A stretch of 52,767 nt of DNA, from NCBI GenBank assembly GCA_036337765.1, contig JAYZDP010000124.1, positions 1-52,767 of the forward strand. Direction: 5' to 3'. Each line of letters opens with the position of its first letter. Position 1 is the first letter of the stretch. Shown piece after piece: positions 27,231-34,975 of the stretch. Both the position numbers and the translations under genes were made by a program. A model generated the notes under the pieces. That model was not told where the DNA came from and searched no databases. It saw only the letters and a program-made list of their open reading frames with translations. The DNA comes from JAYZDP01 sp036337765. GTDB lineage: Bacteria > Acidobacteriota > Thermoanaerobaculia > Multivoradales > Multivoraceae.

Positions 27231-27568
27231 TGGACCGCCCCACCGCTCGGCTTGTGCGCCACGTGTGCGCTGAACGACTCGAGCTGGTCGTTCCAGAACG
27301 ATTCGATCTCGTCGAGCCAGCGCGCGAGCTCGGCGAGGCGATCCGGCTCCAGTCGGTATAGGCGCACCCGCCCGTCGTCGTCGGCTCGCTGCTCGTCGAC
27401 CAGTCCTTCGCGGCGCAGGATGCGTAGGTGACGGCTCATCGCGGGCGGGCTGGCACCGAGCTCGGACGCGAGCTCACCGGCCGGCCGCGGGCCGTGGCGT
27501 AGCAGATCGACGACGCCACGGCGGGTGGGATCGGCCAGGGCGTGCAGGGTCGAGTCGACCTTGCTCAC
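27227..27568 (-). CDS. ArsR-family transcriptional regulator
   Basis: 113 residues forming a winged helix: LHALADPTRRGVVDLL, ASELGASPPAMSRHLRILR (recognition helix) and the wing with GLVDEQRADDDGRVRLYRL. No metal-binding Cys pair (ELCVCDL-like) is present, so this belongs to the non-metal ArsR branch that usually sits with SRPBCC and VOC genes. It probably represses its own operon, and a GTTAA-TAG-TTAAC palindrome lies upstream of the first gene. The GTG start overlaps the stop of the VOC gene (27565-27568). Confidence 0.88.
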   Translation of the reverse strand: MSKVDSTLHALADPTRRGVVDLLRHGPRPAGELASELGASPPAMSRHLRILRREGLVDEQRADDDGRVRLYRLEPDRLAELARWLDEIESFWNDQLESFSAHVAHKPSGGAVQ

Positions 27569-27837
27569 GACTCAGAGCCCGGGATCTCCCATTGATCCGG
27601 CGCGATCTCGCGGACGCGGGTGGAGAAGACCCAGTGGTGGCCCTCCAGGTCCAACGCCCGGTAGCGGCGATCACCGTAGAACTGATCCTCGGGCTCGCTG
27701 GCGATCACCGTCCCGGCGTCGCGCGCGGTCGTGAAGTGGGCGTGGACGTCGTCGATGTTGCCGATCGCGGCCGGCGCGCCCTTGTAGGCGAGGTAGGGGA
27801 CGATCTTCTGGGCAGGCTGTTCGGGTTTCTCGCCCAT
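27565..27837 (-). CDS. VOC/glyoxalase-like protein with an internal deletion
   Basis: 90 residues. The beginning (KIVPYLAYKGAPAAI) and the end (DDVHAHFTTARDAG, EPEDQFYGDRRYRALDLEGHHWVFSTRVREI) match the PhnB/glyoxalase-like VOC proteins that accompany ArsR-SRPBCC pairs, which are near 135 residues. The middle of about 45 residues is missing between AAI and GNIDDV, without loss of frame. The first beta-alpha-beta module is therefore incomplete, so activity is doubtful. ATG 27837 is preferred to 27840 because GGAGAA then has normal spacing. It is the first gene of a chain coupled by GTGA overlaps. Confidence 0.65.
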   Translation of the reverse strand: MGEKPEQPAQKIVPYLAYKGAPAAIGNIDDVHAHFTTARDAGTVIASEPEDQFYGDRRYRALDLEGHHWVFSTRVREIAPDQWEIPGSES

Positions 27838-27868
27838 CATTTCTCCACGCAATTTAGTTCTCGATATC

Positions 27869-27881
27869 GTTAATAGTTAAC
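27869..27881. promoter_or_regulatory. putative ArsR operator (GTTAA-TAG-TTAAC)
   Basis: A 13-nt inverted repeat in an AT-rich island (about 27846-27903) between the VOC-ArsR operon and the divergent cupredoxin gene. On the minus strand TTGAAA at 27897-27902 lies 17 nt or so before it, so a repressor bound here would cover the -10 region. The AT-rich composition stands out from the surrounding GC-rich DNA. Binding by the neighbouring ArsR protein is inferred. Confidence 0.45.
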
Positions 27882-27975
27882 TGGATGATAAATTATTTTC
27901 AAGACCGGCTCGAAACACGATGAGTGCCGATCCTCCCCGCCAAGGTGGCGGAAGCGTGTGGCAGAGTGGGGCAAG

Positions 27976-28731
27976 ATGGGTCGTTGGCGACATCAGGCAG
28001 CGGCGGTAGGGTTCGTATCAGTCGCGTTTCTCGTTGCTGCCTGCGGTGGCGAGCCGCCTCGTCGGGATCCGGCCGGTCAACCCGGTCTTTTGATCGGCAC
28101 CGTGCGGCTAGCCGGCAGCGAGCTACCCACTCCGACGACTATCGCCAACACGACGGATCCGGAGGCTTGCGGCCCGGAGCACTCGCTGGAGGAGCTCGTC
28201 GTCGATGCCGCGACGCGCGGCGTCTCCAACGTGTTTGCGGTTCTGAGGCGCGTTGCGGGGGATGCCGATGGCACCGCGGCGGCCGTCGACGCCCCGTCGC
28301 CGACCACGCTGCTTCTAGACAATGTCGGATGCCGGTTCGTGCCACGAGCCGCGATCGTCCCGACTGGCACGCAGCTGGAGACGACGAACAGCGACGAGGT
28401 GCTCCATACCGTTCACTTTTACGGGCCGGTGGAGTTCAACCTGGCACTGCCGTTGCGCGGTGTGCGGGTCTCCCGCCAACTCGACCGGCCCGGCCTCTAC
28501 GCCGTGCGTTGCGACGTTCACGGCTGGATGCAGGCATTGATTCGCGTCGTCGACGATGCCTACTTCGCGATCTCGAACGAAGCCGGGCGATTCGAGATCG
28601 AATCGATTGCACCAGGGAGCTATGTTCTCGAGGTGTGGCACGAGCGACTCGGCACGCGGACCGTCGATGTCGAAGTCGGTACTCGCTCGGCGGTCGAGGT
28701 GAGTGTCGACTACGATTCGGAGAATCGTTGA
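27976..28731 (+). CDS. cupredoxin-like lipoprotein with C-terminal carboxypeptidase-regulatory-like domain
   Basis: A lipoprotein of 251 residues; its signal ends VAAC with Cys23. The first part (DPEACGPEHSLEELVVDAATRGVSNVFAVL) and the central LHTVHFY ... YAVRCDVHGWMQA give a cupredoxin fold. Cys-x2-His-x2-Met with upstream His suggests a mononuclear copper site, though the spacing is shorter than in azurin. The end (AISNEAGRFEIESIAPGSYVLEVWHE) is a carboxypeptidase-regulatory-like beta sandwich. Similar proteins are often annotated as methylamine-utilisation or plastocyanin-like. ATG 27976 gives the signal peptide directly; GTG 27958 is in frame. The next gene follows after 17 nt. Confidence 0.75.
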   Translation: MGRWRHQAAAVGFVSVAFLVAACGGEPPRRDPAGQPGLLIGTVRLAGSELPTPTTIANTTDPEACGPEHSLEELVVDAATRGVSNVFAVLRRVAGDADGTAAAVDAPSPTTLLLDNVGCRFVPRAAIVPTGTQLETTNSDEVLHTVHFYGPVEFNLALPLRGVRVSRQLDRPGLYAVRCDVHGWMQALIRVVDDAYFAISNEAGRFEIESIAPGSYVLEVWHERLGTRTVDVEVGTRSAVEVSVDYDSENR

Positions 28732-28748
28732 CTGAGGAGGATCGAAGT

Positions 28749-29483
28749 ATGCCTAAGCGCGCCTTGGTAGGTCTCATCGCTGCCCTGTCTGCCCTGACCC
28801 TCACCCCCCTGGCGGTCGCGCAGGAGAGCTCCTTGCGCCTGCAGCCGGGCGCAGATCAGATGAACCTTTATACGCCGGAGCAGCACGACCTATACGACGG
28901 TCACTTCGTCATGTCGGCCGGCCGGATCTACCAAGTTGGAACGCTCGAGGATCCTCCCGGTTGGAATCACATCGGCAACGATGGCTCGAACCTCCGCCAG
29001 CTCACCGGCAGCATCGATATCGACGTTGACGAGCGAGCCAACACCGGCACCTTCGTTGCTCGCCTGGACTTGCCGGAGGGCGAGATGGTGATCGAGATGG
29101 AGCGCTTCCACGAGTTCAATCCCTGCCAGGATGGCGGCGTCGCGGCGTTCATCTACGAGCACGGCGACTCCGGCTGCGGTGACACCAACTGGCCAAAGAC
29201 CGTGATCTACCTCGCCGGCTGGGGCTGGGGTCGGGCCACCTTGGATGGTCGACCGCTCTACGACGAGTACCAGATCCACTTCATGGTGACTCAGGGAATG
29301 CGCGATCGAGACAGCCTCGAGGTCCGCTATCCGCTGGTCGGCAAGCGAACCCGCGCTGGCGCGGTGAACCCGGCGGCGCAGCAGCTCGACTTCTTCATCC
29401 GTAGCCCCGAGGGGGACGACCGCAACAACCCGACGCGAAAGGTGTTCGACCACTTTTTCGCCATGGAGGTCACCTGGCGGTAG
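28749..29483 (+). CDS. exported protein of unknown function
   Basis: 244 residues with a signal peptide (MPKRALVGLIAALSALTLTPLAVAQ). The mature part is rich in aromatic and acidic residues: NLYTPEQHDLYDGHFVMSAG, MERFHEFNPCQDGG with a second Cys in HGDSGCGD, and VIYLAGWGWGRATLDG. A beta-rich fold and one disulfide seem likely. I do not recognise the family. GAGGAGG about 9 nt upstream fixes the start. Its 17-nt distance from the cupredoxin lipoprotein implies one operon, so it may be a redox or binding partner of that protein. Confidence 0.65.
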   Translation: MPKRALVGLIAALSALTLTPLAVAQESSLRLQPGADQMNLYTPEQHDLYDGHFVMSAGRIYQVGTLEDPPGWNHIGNDGSNLRQLTGSIDIDVDERANTGTFVARLDLPEGEMVIEMERFHEFNPCQDGGVAAFIYEHGDSGCGDTNWPKTVIYLAGWGWGRATLDGRPLYDEYQIHFMVTQGMRDRDSLEVRYPLVGKRTRAGAVNPAAQQLDFFIRSPEGDDRNNPTRKVFDHFFAMEVTWR

Positions 29484-29539
29484 AGAACCGCAGCGGCTTC
29501 TTGCCGTAGAGAGTCTCGAGTGATGCGAGCGGAGACCCG

Positions 29540-30160
29540 ATGAAGAAGGCCGCATGGGGCGGAATGACATTCCTGTCGATGGCGGTTGGCGGTTATGCCC
29601 TCGCCGTCGCCGCCAACCTCGTGCCGAACGACTTTCTCGACAAGTTCGAGACTTACCGGGGCTGGGCCAATCTCCACTTCTTCGGTGGGGCGGTGGCGCT
29701 TCTGGTTGGCCCATGGCAGTTCCGGCGATCGCTGCGGGCCCGCTACATCGGCGTGCACCGCACCCTCGGGAAGCTCTACCTGCTTGGTGTTGTGACGGGG
29801 GGCATCGCGAGCCTGGTCCTGGCGCCCCGCGCGACCGGCGGATTTCCGGCCGGCGCCGGCTTCGGGCTTCTCGGGTTGCTGTGGCTCACGACGGCGACCG
29901 CCGCGTATCGGGCAATTCGGCGCCGTGAGATTTGCGAGCACGAGCGATGGATGATGCGCAACTTCGCTCTCACCTGTGCGGCGGTGACGCTGCGCCTCTA
30001 TCTGCCGATCTCGCAGGTGCTCGGCTACGACTTCGAGACGGCCTACACCGGGATCGCGTGGCTGTGTTGGGTGCCAAACCTCATCTTCGTCGAGTGGGTA
30101 TTGCTGCCCACCCTGGCGCCGAAGCGCTCGCTCGAGCGACCTATCCGAGCCGTGGCATGA
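29540..30160 (+). CDS. DUF2306 membrane protein
   Basis: 206 residues with about six hydrophobic segments. Conserved features of the DUF2306 family are HFFGGAVALLVGPWQF, HRTLGKLYLLGVV and EHERWMMRNFALTCAAVTLRLYLP, with His residues lined up as in heme- or metal-binding membrane proteins. The function is unknown. GGAGAC upstream supports the ATG. The last 20 nt overlap the end of the convergent LLM gene. Confidence 0.78.
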   Translation: MKKAAWGGMTFLSMAVGGYALAVAANLVPNDFLDKFETYRGWANLHFFGGAVALLVGPWQFRRSLRARYIGVHRTLGKLYLLGVVTGGIASLVLAPRATGGFPAGAGFGLLGLLWLTTATAAYRAIRRREICEHERWMMRNFALTCAAVTLRLYLPISQVLGYDFETAYTGIAWLCWVPNLIFVEWVLLPTLAPKRSLERPIRAVA

Positions 30161-31169
30161 CTTCGTCGGTGAACAGGACGAAGGAGGTGTGGCTCAACGG
30201 CGCCAGCAGGAGGTAGTTGAGCGAGATCTCCTCCTCCAGCTGAACGAGCTTGTCGGCGACCTCCTCTGGGCTTCCGTAGATGATGACCTCGTTGAGGTAG
30301 CGCTGTGCGGCGTCGAAGGCGTTATCGGGGCGCGTCTTCTCGGCGGCCGCGCGTGTTTCCGGAGAACGCAGGTCCGAGATGACGTTGTTGAGGTCAGGGC
30401 TGAGATAGGAGCCGAACATCCACTGGGCGCCGCGGGCCGCGATCGCCTCGGCCTCCTCGTGAGTGGTGCCGACGGCCAAGAGCCGCGCCATCGGAATGTC
30501 GCGGCCTTCGATCGAGTGGCCGTGTTTGGTCAGTTCCTCTTCGTAGAACGCCCGCTTCCGTCCGATTTCTTGGTGAGAAGAGTGAGGATCCATCATGATC
30601 GAGTAGCCATACTGCGCCGACCAGCCGATGGCTTCGACGGAAGAGCTGGCCATCCATACCGGCGGGTGTGGTTTTTGCGCCGGCTTCGGCAAAACTTCGA
30701 CGTCATTGAATGAGTAGAACTGGCCCTCGTATGTGAGTCGGTCCGAGCGCCAGGCCTCGAGCACGACCTCGACGTTCTCGTGGAACCTGGGGTAGCTGTC
30801 TTCGCGCGCCACACCGAAGGCCTCGAACTCGACCCGGTCGAAGCCGCGACCGGCGCCCCAGTTGACGCGACCGCCACTGAGCACGTCCAGCAGCGCGATC
30901 TCCTCGGCCAGGCGCAGCGGGTGATAAAACGCCGCCAGCGAAACTCCGGTGCCGATGCGGAGGTTCTTCGTCCGCGCCGCGACGTGCGTACCCATCAAGT
31001 TGATAGACGGGCAGACGCTGTAGGTGCTGAAATGGTGTTCTGCGAGCCACACCGCGTCGTAGCCCGACGAGTCCATGATCGCGATGCGATCGAAAGCTCT
31101 CTCATAGACCGTCTCGAGAGGTACACGGCGCTCGGGCCAGCTGAAGAACTGTAAGACGGCGACCTTCAT
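30141..31169 (-). CDS. LLM-class flavin-dependent oxidoreductase
   Basis: The 342-residue bacterial-luciferase-like TIM barrel has the opening MKVAVLQFF, then WLAEHHFSTYSVCPS, IGTGVSLAAFYHPLRLAEEIALLDVLSGGRVNWGAGRGFD and QKPHPPVWMASSS. These match the F420- or FMN-dependent alkanal monooxygenase-like group. The substrate is unknown. GGAG sits 6 nt before ATG 31169; the frame is open further upstream, but without a ribosome site. It ends inside the convergent DUF2306 gene. Confidence 0.85.
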   Translation of the reverse strand: MKVAVLQFFSWPERRVPLETVYERAFDRIAIMDSSGYDAVWLAEHHFSTYSVCPSINLMGTHVAARTKNLRIGTGVSLAAFYHPLRLAEEIALLDVLSGGRVNWGAGRGFDRVEFEAFGVAREDSYPRFHENVEVVLEAWRSDRLTYEGQFYSFNDVEVLPKPAQKPHPPVWMASSSVEAIGWSAQYGYSIMMDPHSSHQEIGRKRAFYEEELTKHGHSIEGRDIPMARLLAVGTTHEEAEAIAARGAQWMFGSYLSPDLNNVISDLRSPETRAAAEKTRPDNAFDAAQRYLNEVIIYGSPEEVADKLVQLEEEISLNYLLLAPLSHTSFVLFTDEVMPRLG

Positions 31170-31212
31170 GGTGAACTCCGGCGGGAGGATACCGTCTGAG
31201 AGTCGGCGCCGG

Positions 31213-31692
31213 TCAGTTTCCCATCTGCTTCGTCCAGGTGGCAATGTCGAAGTAATCGCGCCAAGCGACGATCTTGCCATCACGGACCTCGAATGCGCCC
31301 ATCACCGGTAGCGCGACCTTGCTGGTGCCGAAGACGAAGTTGTCGACGCGCTCGGTGAGCACCGTGGTTCCGACCTGCGCGATCGCCAGGGTCTCCCAGT
31401 CGATCTCACTCGCAGCGCCGACGTAGCCCGCAATCACGGTGCGAATCGCCTCGATTCCCTCCGTGGGGTCACTCGGCATGTTGTGGTAAACGGCATTGGG
31501 CGCGAAGAAGGACATGATCCTCTCGAGGTCCTTGTCGTTGAAGGCGGAGAGGAAGCTCTCGACGATCTCGGTCTCATTCATTTGCGACTCCTCAGCGGCG
31601 GCTGGGGTAGGCAGGGTTGCCGGAACCAACATGATCAGGGCGGCCACGATGATGGACGTGACATGGGACTTGGACTGAACGCGGTTTGACAT
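31213..31692 (-). CDS. exported limonene-1,2-epoxide hydrolase-like protein
   Basis: 159 residues: a signal peptide ending in Ala-Ala-Ala, then a SnoaL-like alpha+beta barrel. The limonene-epoxide hydrolase catalytic set is visible: Tyr and Asn in VYHNMP, Arg-x-Asp in TERVDNF and a second Asp in AWRDYFD. The protein may thus open epoxides, though the fold also serves as a steroid isomerase or binding protein. Export is unusual for this family, whose members are normally cytosolic. It lies 43 nt upstream of the LLM oxidoreductase and may be transcribed with it. Confidence 0.72.
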   Translation of the reverse strand: MSNRVQSKSHVTSIIVAALIMLVPATLPTPAAAEESQMNETEIVESFLSAFNDKDLERIMSFFAPNAVYHNMPSDPTEGIEAIRTVIAGYVGAASEIDWETLAIAQVGTTVLTERVDNFVFGTSKVALPVMGAFEVRDGKIVAWRDYFDIATWTKQMGN

Positions 31693-31783
31693 GGGCTAAC
31701 AATCTCACGGCCCGAGCGGCTGCCGTCAAACGCGAGCAGGCGAAGCCGTAGCCGACCGGGTCGGCGAGGTTTGAGTCCCGAGC

Positions 31784-32896
31784 TCAGGAGCCGTCAGGGA
31801 ACTCGACGCAGGGAAGGTCGAAGGTGTCGGCCACCGCCCGGTTGGTGACCTCGCCGCGGAACATGTTGACGGCGTGTGCCAGCCCGGGATCCGCTGTCGC
31901 CGCGGCTTGGATGCCGCCCGTCGCGATGCGCAGAACGTAGGGGAACGTCACGTTGCACAGTGCATAGGTACTGGTACGGCCGACCGCGCCGGGCATGTTG
32001 GTGACGCAGTAGTGCACCACGCCTTGCTCGATGTAGGTCGGGTCGGAGTGGGTGGTGGCCCTGGCGGTCTCGACGCAGCCTCCCTGATCCACCGCGACGT
32101 CGATAATCACGGCTCCCTGCTTCATGTGCTTCAGGTCGTCGCGCGTGACGAGCACGGGAGCTCGCGCTCCCTCGATCAGAACGGCGCCGATCACCAGATC
32201 GGCCAGTCGGAGCTGCTCGCGGATGTTGTGGCGGTCGCTGTAGAGGGTGTTGACGTTGGCGGGCATGATGTCTTCGAGGTAGCGCAGCCGATCGACGTTG
32301 ATATCGAGAATGACGACGTCGGCCTCGAAGCCCGCCGCGATCTGCGCCGCGTTCTTTCCCACGACTCCGCCGCCGAGGATGGCGATGTGCGCAGGGGCCA
32401 CCCCGGGTACCCCGCCGAGCAAGATGCCCCGGCCCTCCTGAGGCCGCTCGAGATACTTGGCGCCTTCCTGGATGCTCATCCTCCCGGCCACCTCGCTCAT
32501 GGGCGTGAGACAGGGCAGATCGCCCTTGGCGCCGCGCAATGTCTCATAGGCGATGGCCGTGACCCCGCTCGCTAGGACATCGCGGGTGAGCGCCTCGTCG
32601 GCTGCGAAGTGGAAGTAGGTGAAGACCGATTGGCCCTTCCTCAGCATTGCGGTCTCCAAAGGCTGTGGCTCCTTGACCTTCACGATCAGCTCGGCGTCGC
32701 CGAAGATCGATTCCGGCCGGTCGACGATGGTCGCGCCGCTACTGCTGTACTGCGCGTCGGGGATGCCGCTACCGAGGCCGGCTCCGCTCTCCACGAGCAC
32801 AGTGTGCCCGGAGCGAGTGAGTTCCTCGACGCCGGCGGGGATCATCGCCACCCGGTACTCGTCCTCCTTCGTCTCGCGGGGCACTCCGACGATCAT
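31784..32896 (-). CDS. ald: alanine dehydrogenase
   Basis: The NAD-dependent enzyme deaminates L-alanine to pyruvate and ammonia, or runs in reverse. Its 370 residues fit the family. MIVGVPRETKEDEYRVA opens the protein. KVKEPQP carries the catalytic Lys. The Rossmann motif GGGVVGKNAA is followed by LDIN, and DVAVDQGGC-VETA and NMPGAVGRTSTYAL are typical. AAGG and GGAG upstream support the ATG. It stands alone between a 91-nt gap on one side and a 222-nt gap on the other. Confidence 0.95.
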   Translation of the reverse strand: MIVGVPRETKEDEYRVAMIPAGVEELTRSGHTVLVESGAGLGSGIPDAQYSSSGATIVDRPESIFGDAELIVKVKEPQPLETAMLRKGQSVFTYFHFAADEALTRDVLASGVTAIAYETLRGAKGDLPCLTPMSEVAGRMSIQEGAKYLERPQEGRGILLGGVPGVAPAHIAILGGGVVGKNAAQIAAGFEADVVILDINVDRLRYLEDIMPANVNTLYSDRHNIREQLRLADLVIGAVLIEGARAPVLVTRDDLKHMKQGAVIIDVAVDQGGCVETARATTHSDPTYIEQGVVHYCVTNMPGAVGRTSTYALCNVTFPYVLRIATGGIQAAATADPGLAHAVNMFRGEVTNRAVADTFDLPCVEFPDGS

Positions 32897-33118
32897 GAGC
32901 CTTGCTCCGTTCTCGGTCCTGATGGTTTTCTGACCCTGCGCCTCGTAGTTTGTTCTGGTCCGACCTGTGTCTCTAGGGTTCGAAGGCAGTTTTCTTCGCC
33001 TCGAATCTGGCCTGACTGGCGACGTCGCCTTGAGCCGGCAAGGCTTCTACGAGATCGGCTCCGCGGGCGCAGCTCGATTCGTAGCGCTGGCGCCCCAAAA
33101 CTCGCCGGGCGCAGGCTC

Positions 33119-33910
33119 CTAGATCCGGACAGCTAGCTCGGGTAGAACCGATTCCAGGGCGTCGGCGAGTCGTGACGCCCATTCGCGTTGCCCCGCGCGA
33201 GTCTCGATCAGGTTCTGACGAATCTCGACCAGCACCCGCTGCAGGCCGCGGCTGGCTCCGTGGACCGGAATGGTGTGGTCGACCACGTTGATCTGGTAAG
33301 GCTCGTTGTCGCCGACGATCAACTCCGGCGATTCCCGCATGTGCTCGATCAGCGAGTCGCCCAGCCGGCGATCTTCGTCCATCGAGAAGCTGATGTGCCA
33401 CGGCCTCTGGACGCCGTCGAGCACCGGTGTCAGGCTGTGCATGGCAACGAGCACAGTGGGGCGGCCGCGGGCGGCGCGCTCGTCGAGCAGCCAGGAGATT
33501 GCGTCGTGATAGGGCGCGTGGATCTCGGCTCGACGAGCCTCGATGTCAGTTTCGTCAAGGTCAACGTTTGCCGGCACCGGGGTGTGATCGCTGACCACGG
33601 GGATCGACGGTGGCGTTGCAGGCCGGCGGTTGCAGTCGATCACGAGTCGCGAGTACACCTGTGCCACGAGCGTGGCGTCGAGGCGCTGCGACAATCGTCG
33701 TGACACTTCGAGGGCGCCGATGTCCCAGCCGATGTGACGTTCGAGGTCGCTGCGGGCGATCCCGAGGTCGCCGAGGCAGGCCGGCACGCGCGCCCCGCCG
33801 TGATCGCAGGTCAGGAAGTAGGGAGAGTGGCCCTCGGCGCGCTCGATGAGAACCGGGCTGGGCTCGTCCGGGCCTAAGAGCTGGAGACTCCGTGAGATCG
33901 GTTGGCTCAT
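33119..33910 (-). CDS. N-formylglutamate amidohydrolase family protein
   Basis: 263 residues. Metal-ligand motifs of the family are visible: CDHGGARVP, VIDCNR, AMHSLTP and VEIRQNL. Members hydrolyse N-formyl amino acids, classically in histidine breakdown, but no hut genes are present here, so a broader N-acyl amino acid substrate is possible. No Shine-Dalgarno site precedes the ATG. The extended -10 motif TGCTAGTCT (33934-33942) would give a leader of about 17 nt. Confidence 0.85.
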   Translation of the reverse strand: MSQPISRSLQLLGPDEPSPVLIERAEGHSPYFLTCDHGGARVPACLGDLGIARSDLERHIGWDIGALEVSRRLSQRLDATLVAQVYSRLVIDCNRRPATPPSIPVVSDHTPVPANVDLDETDIEARRAEIHAPYHDAISWLLDERAARGRPTVLVAMHSLTPVLDGVQRPWHISFSMDEDRRLGDSLIEHMRESPELIVGDNEPYQINVVDHTIPVHGASRGLQRVLVEIRQNLIETRAGQREWASRLADALESVLPELAVRI

Positions 33911-33933
33911 GTTCGGGTCTCGCGGAGGGCGCG

Positions 33934-33942
33934 AGACTAGCA
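33934..33942 (-). promoter_or_regulatory. putative extended -10 (TGCTAGTCT)
   Basis: On the minus strand TGCTAGTCT is followed by CGC, nearly identical to the motif before the mscS-like gene (TGCTAGACTCGC). Transcription would start near 33927, 17 nt before ATG 33910. Confidence 0.4.
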
Positions 33943-33958
33943 GCTAGGGATATCCTTT

Positions 33959-34648
33959 GTGCCCATGGGCGAGGGCAATAGGCTCATTCTCTGGGGCGGC
34001 GGAACCACGCGGACGATGCGTCCCCACTGGGCGATGCACGAGCTGCGGCTCGGCTACGAGCATCACTTGATCGGCTCCCGCAGCGGCGCGACCGAAGATG
34101 CCGAGTTTCGCGAGCGGCTCAACCCCAAGGGCAAGATCCCGGTTCTCGAGGACGGCGACTTCGTGCTGACCGAGAGCGCCGCGATCGTCACCCATCTCGC
34201 CGACTGTCACGGCGAGGCCAGTGGCTTGACGCCGCCGGTGGGCACGCGCGAGCGCGCGCGCTACAACGAGTGGTGCTTCTACGTCGCCATGGAGCTCGAC
34301 GCGCATACGCTCTACATCGTGCGCAAGCACCGCGACCTGGCCGAGATCTATGGCGAGGCGCCGATCGCGGTCGAGGAGGCTTTCGCCGGCTTCGACCGCC
34401 AGATCATGGCGGCCGAAGCCAAGCTCGGCGACGGGCGCAGCTACCTCCTAGGCGAGACCTTCACCGGAGCCGATATCCTGCTGACGACGTGCCTCGACTG
34501 GCAGACCTTCTACGACCGGCCGCTGCCGCCGTGGCTTGCGGCCTATCGAGGGCGTATCCGCACCAGGCCTGCGTATCAATCGGCGACGGCGCTCAACTAC
34601 TCGATCCTCCCCGACGGCACGCTGCGTCAAGGACCGCCGAGCCTGTGA
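33959..34648 (+). CDS. glutathione S-transferase family protein
   Basis: 229 residues. The thioredoxin-like N-terminal domain has LILWGGGTTRTMRPHWAMHEL, NPKGKIPVLEDGDFVLTESAAIVTHLAD (cis-Pro and the Glu-Ser glutathione-gamma-Glu contact). The helical C-terminal domain has LGETFTGADILLTTCLDW, matching the N-capping box. The substrate is unknown. A GTG at 33959 is chosen because AGGGA (33946-33950) lies 8 nt upstream; ATG 33965 is in frame and also possible. It is divergent from the N-formylglutamate amidohydrolase gene. Confidence 0.85.
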   Translation: MPMGEGNRLILWGGGTTRTMRPHWAMHELRLGYEHHLIGSRSGATEDAEFRERLNPKGKIPVLEDGDFVLTESAAIVTHLADCHGEASGLTPPVGTRERARYNEWCFYVAMELDAHTLYIVRKHRDLAEIYGEAPIAVEEAFAGFDRQIMAAEAKLGDGRSYLLGETFTGADILLTTCLDWQTFYDRPLPPWLAAYRGRIRTRPAYQSATALNYSILPDGTLRQGPPSL

Positions 34649-34687
34649 CTCGGCCTCTACGGAGGCGCTCCCGCCAGAATCGGCACC

Positions 34688-34975
34688 ATGTGCCGCAACA
34701 TCCGAACCCTGCACAACTTCGAACCACCCGCCTCTGGCGACGAGATCCACGCTGCCGCGCTCCAGTATGTGCGCAAGGTTTCCGGCGCTACCAAGCCGTC
34801 GCGGGCCAACGAGGAGGCGTTCTCCGACGCGGCCTCAGAGATCGAGCACGTGACGCGACACCTCCTTGCGCGCCTGGTGTCGCACGCACCGCCGAAGAAC
34901 CGCGAGTCGGAGGCGGAGAAGGCGCGCGAACGATGGCGAAGGAGAGCAGACCGCATGCGCGAGGCCACTGGCTAG
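34688..34975 (+). CDS. DUF2277 family protein
   Basis: 95 residues. The start MCRNIRTLHNFEPPA, then A-A-LQYVRKVSGATKPSRANEEAF and a charged helical end are the hallmarks of DUF2277, a small widespread family without known function. The stop codon shares CTAG (34972-34975) with the convergent deiminase-like gene. Confidence 0.85.
   Translation: MCRNIRTLHNFEPPASGDEIHAAALQYVRKVSGATKPSRANEEAFSDAASEIEHVTRHLLARLVSHAPPKNRESEAEKARERWRRRADRMREATG

Noticed and set aside
28139..28804. minus-strand frames opposite the cupredoxin lipoprotein
   Set aside because: The plus strand has a lipobox, copper-ligand motif and a good ribosome site for the following gene; the minus frames are Arg-rich shadows.
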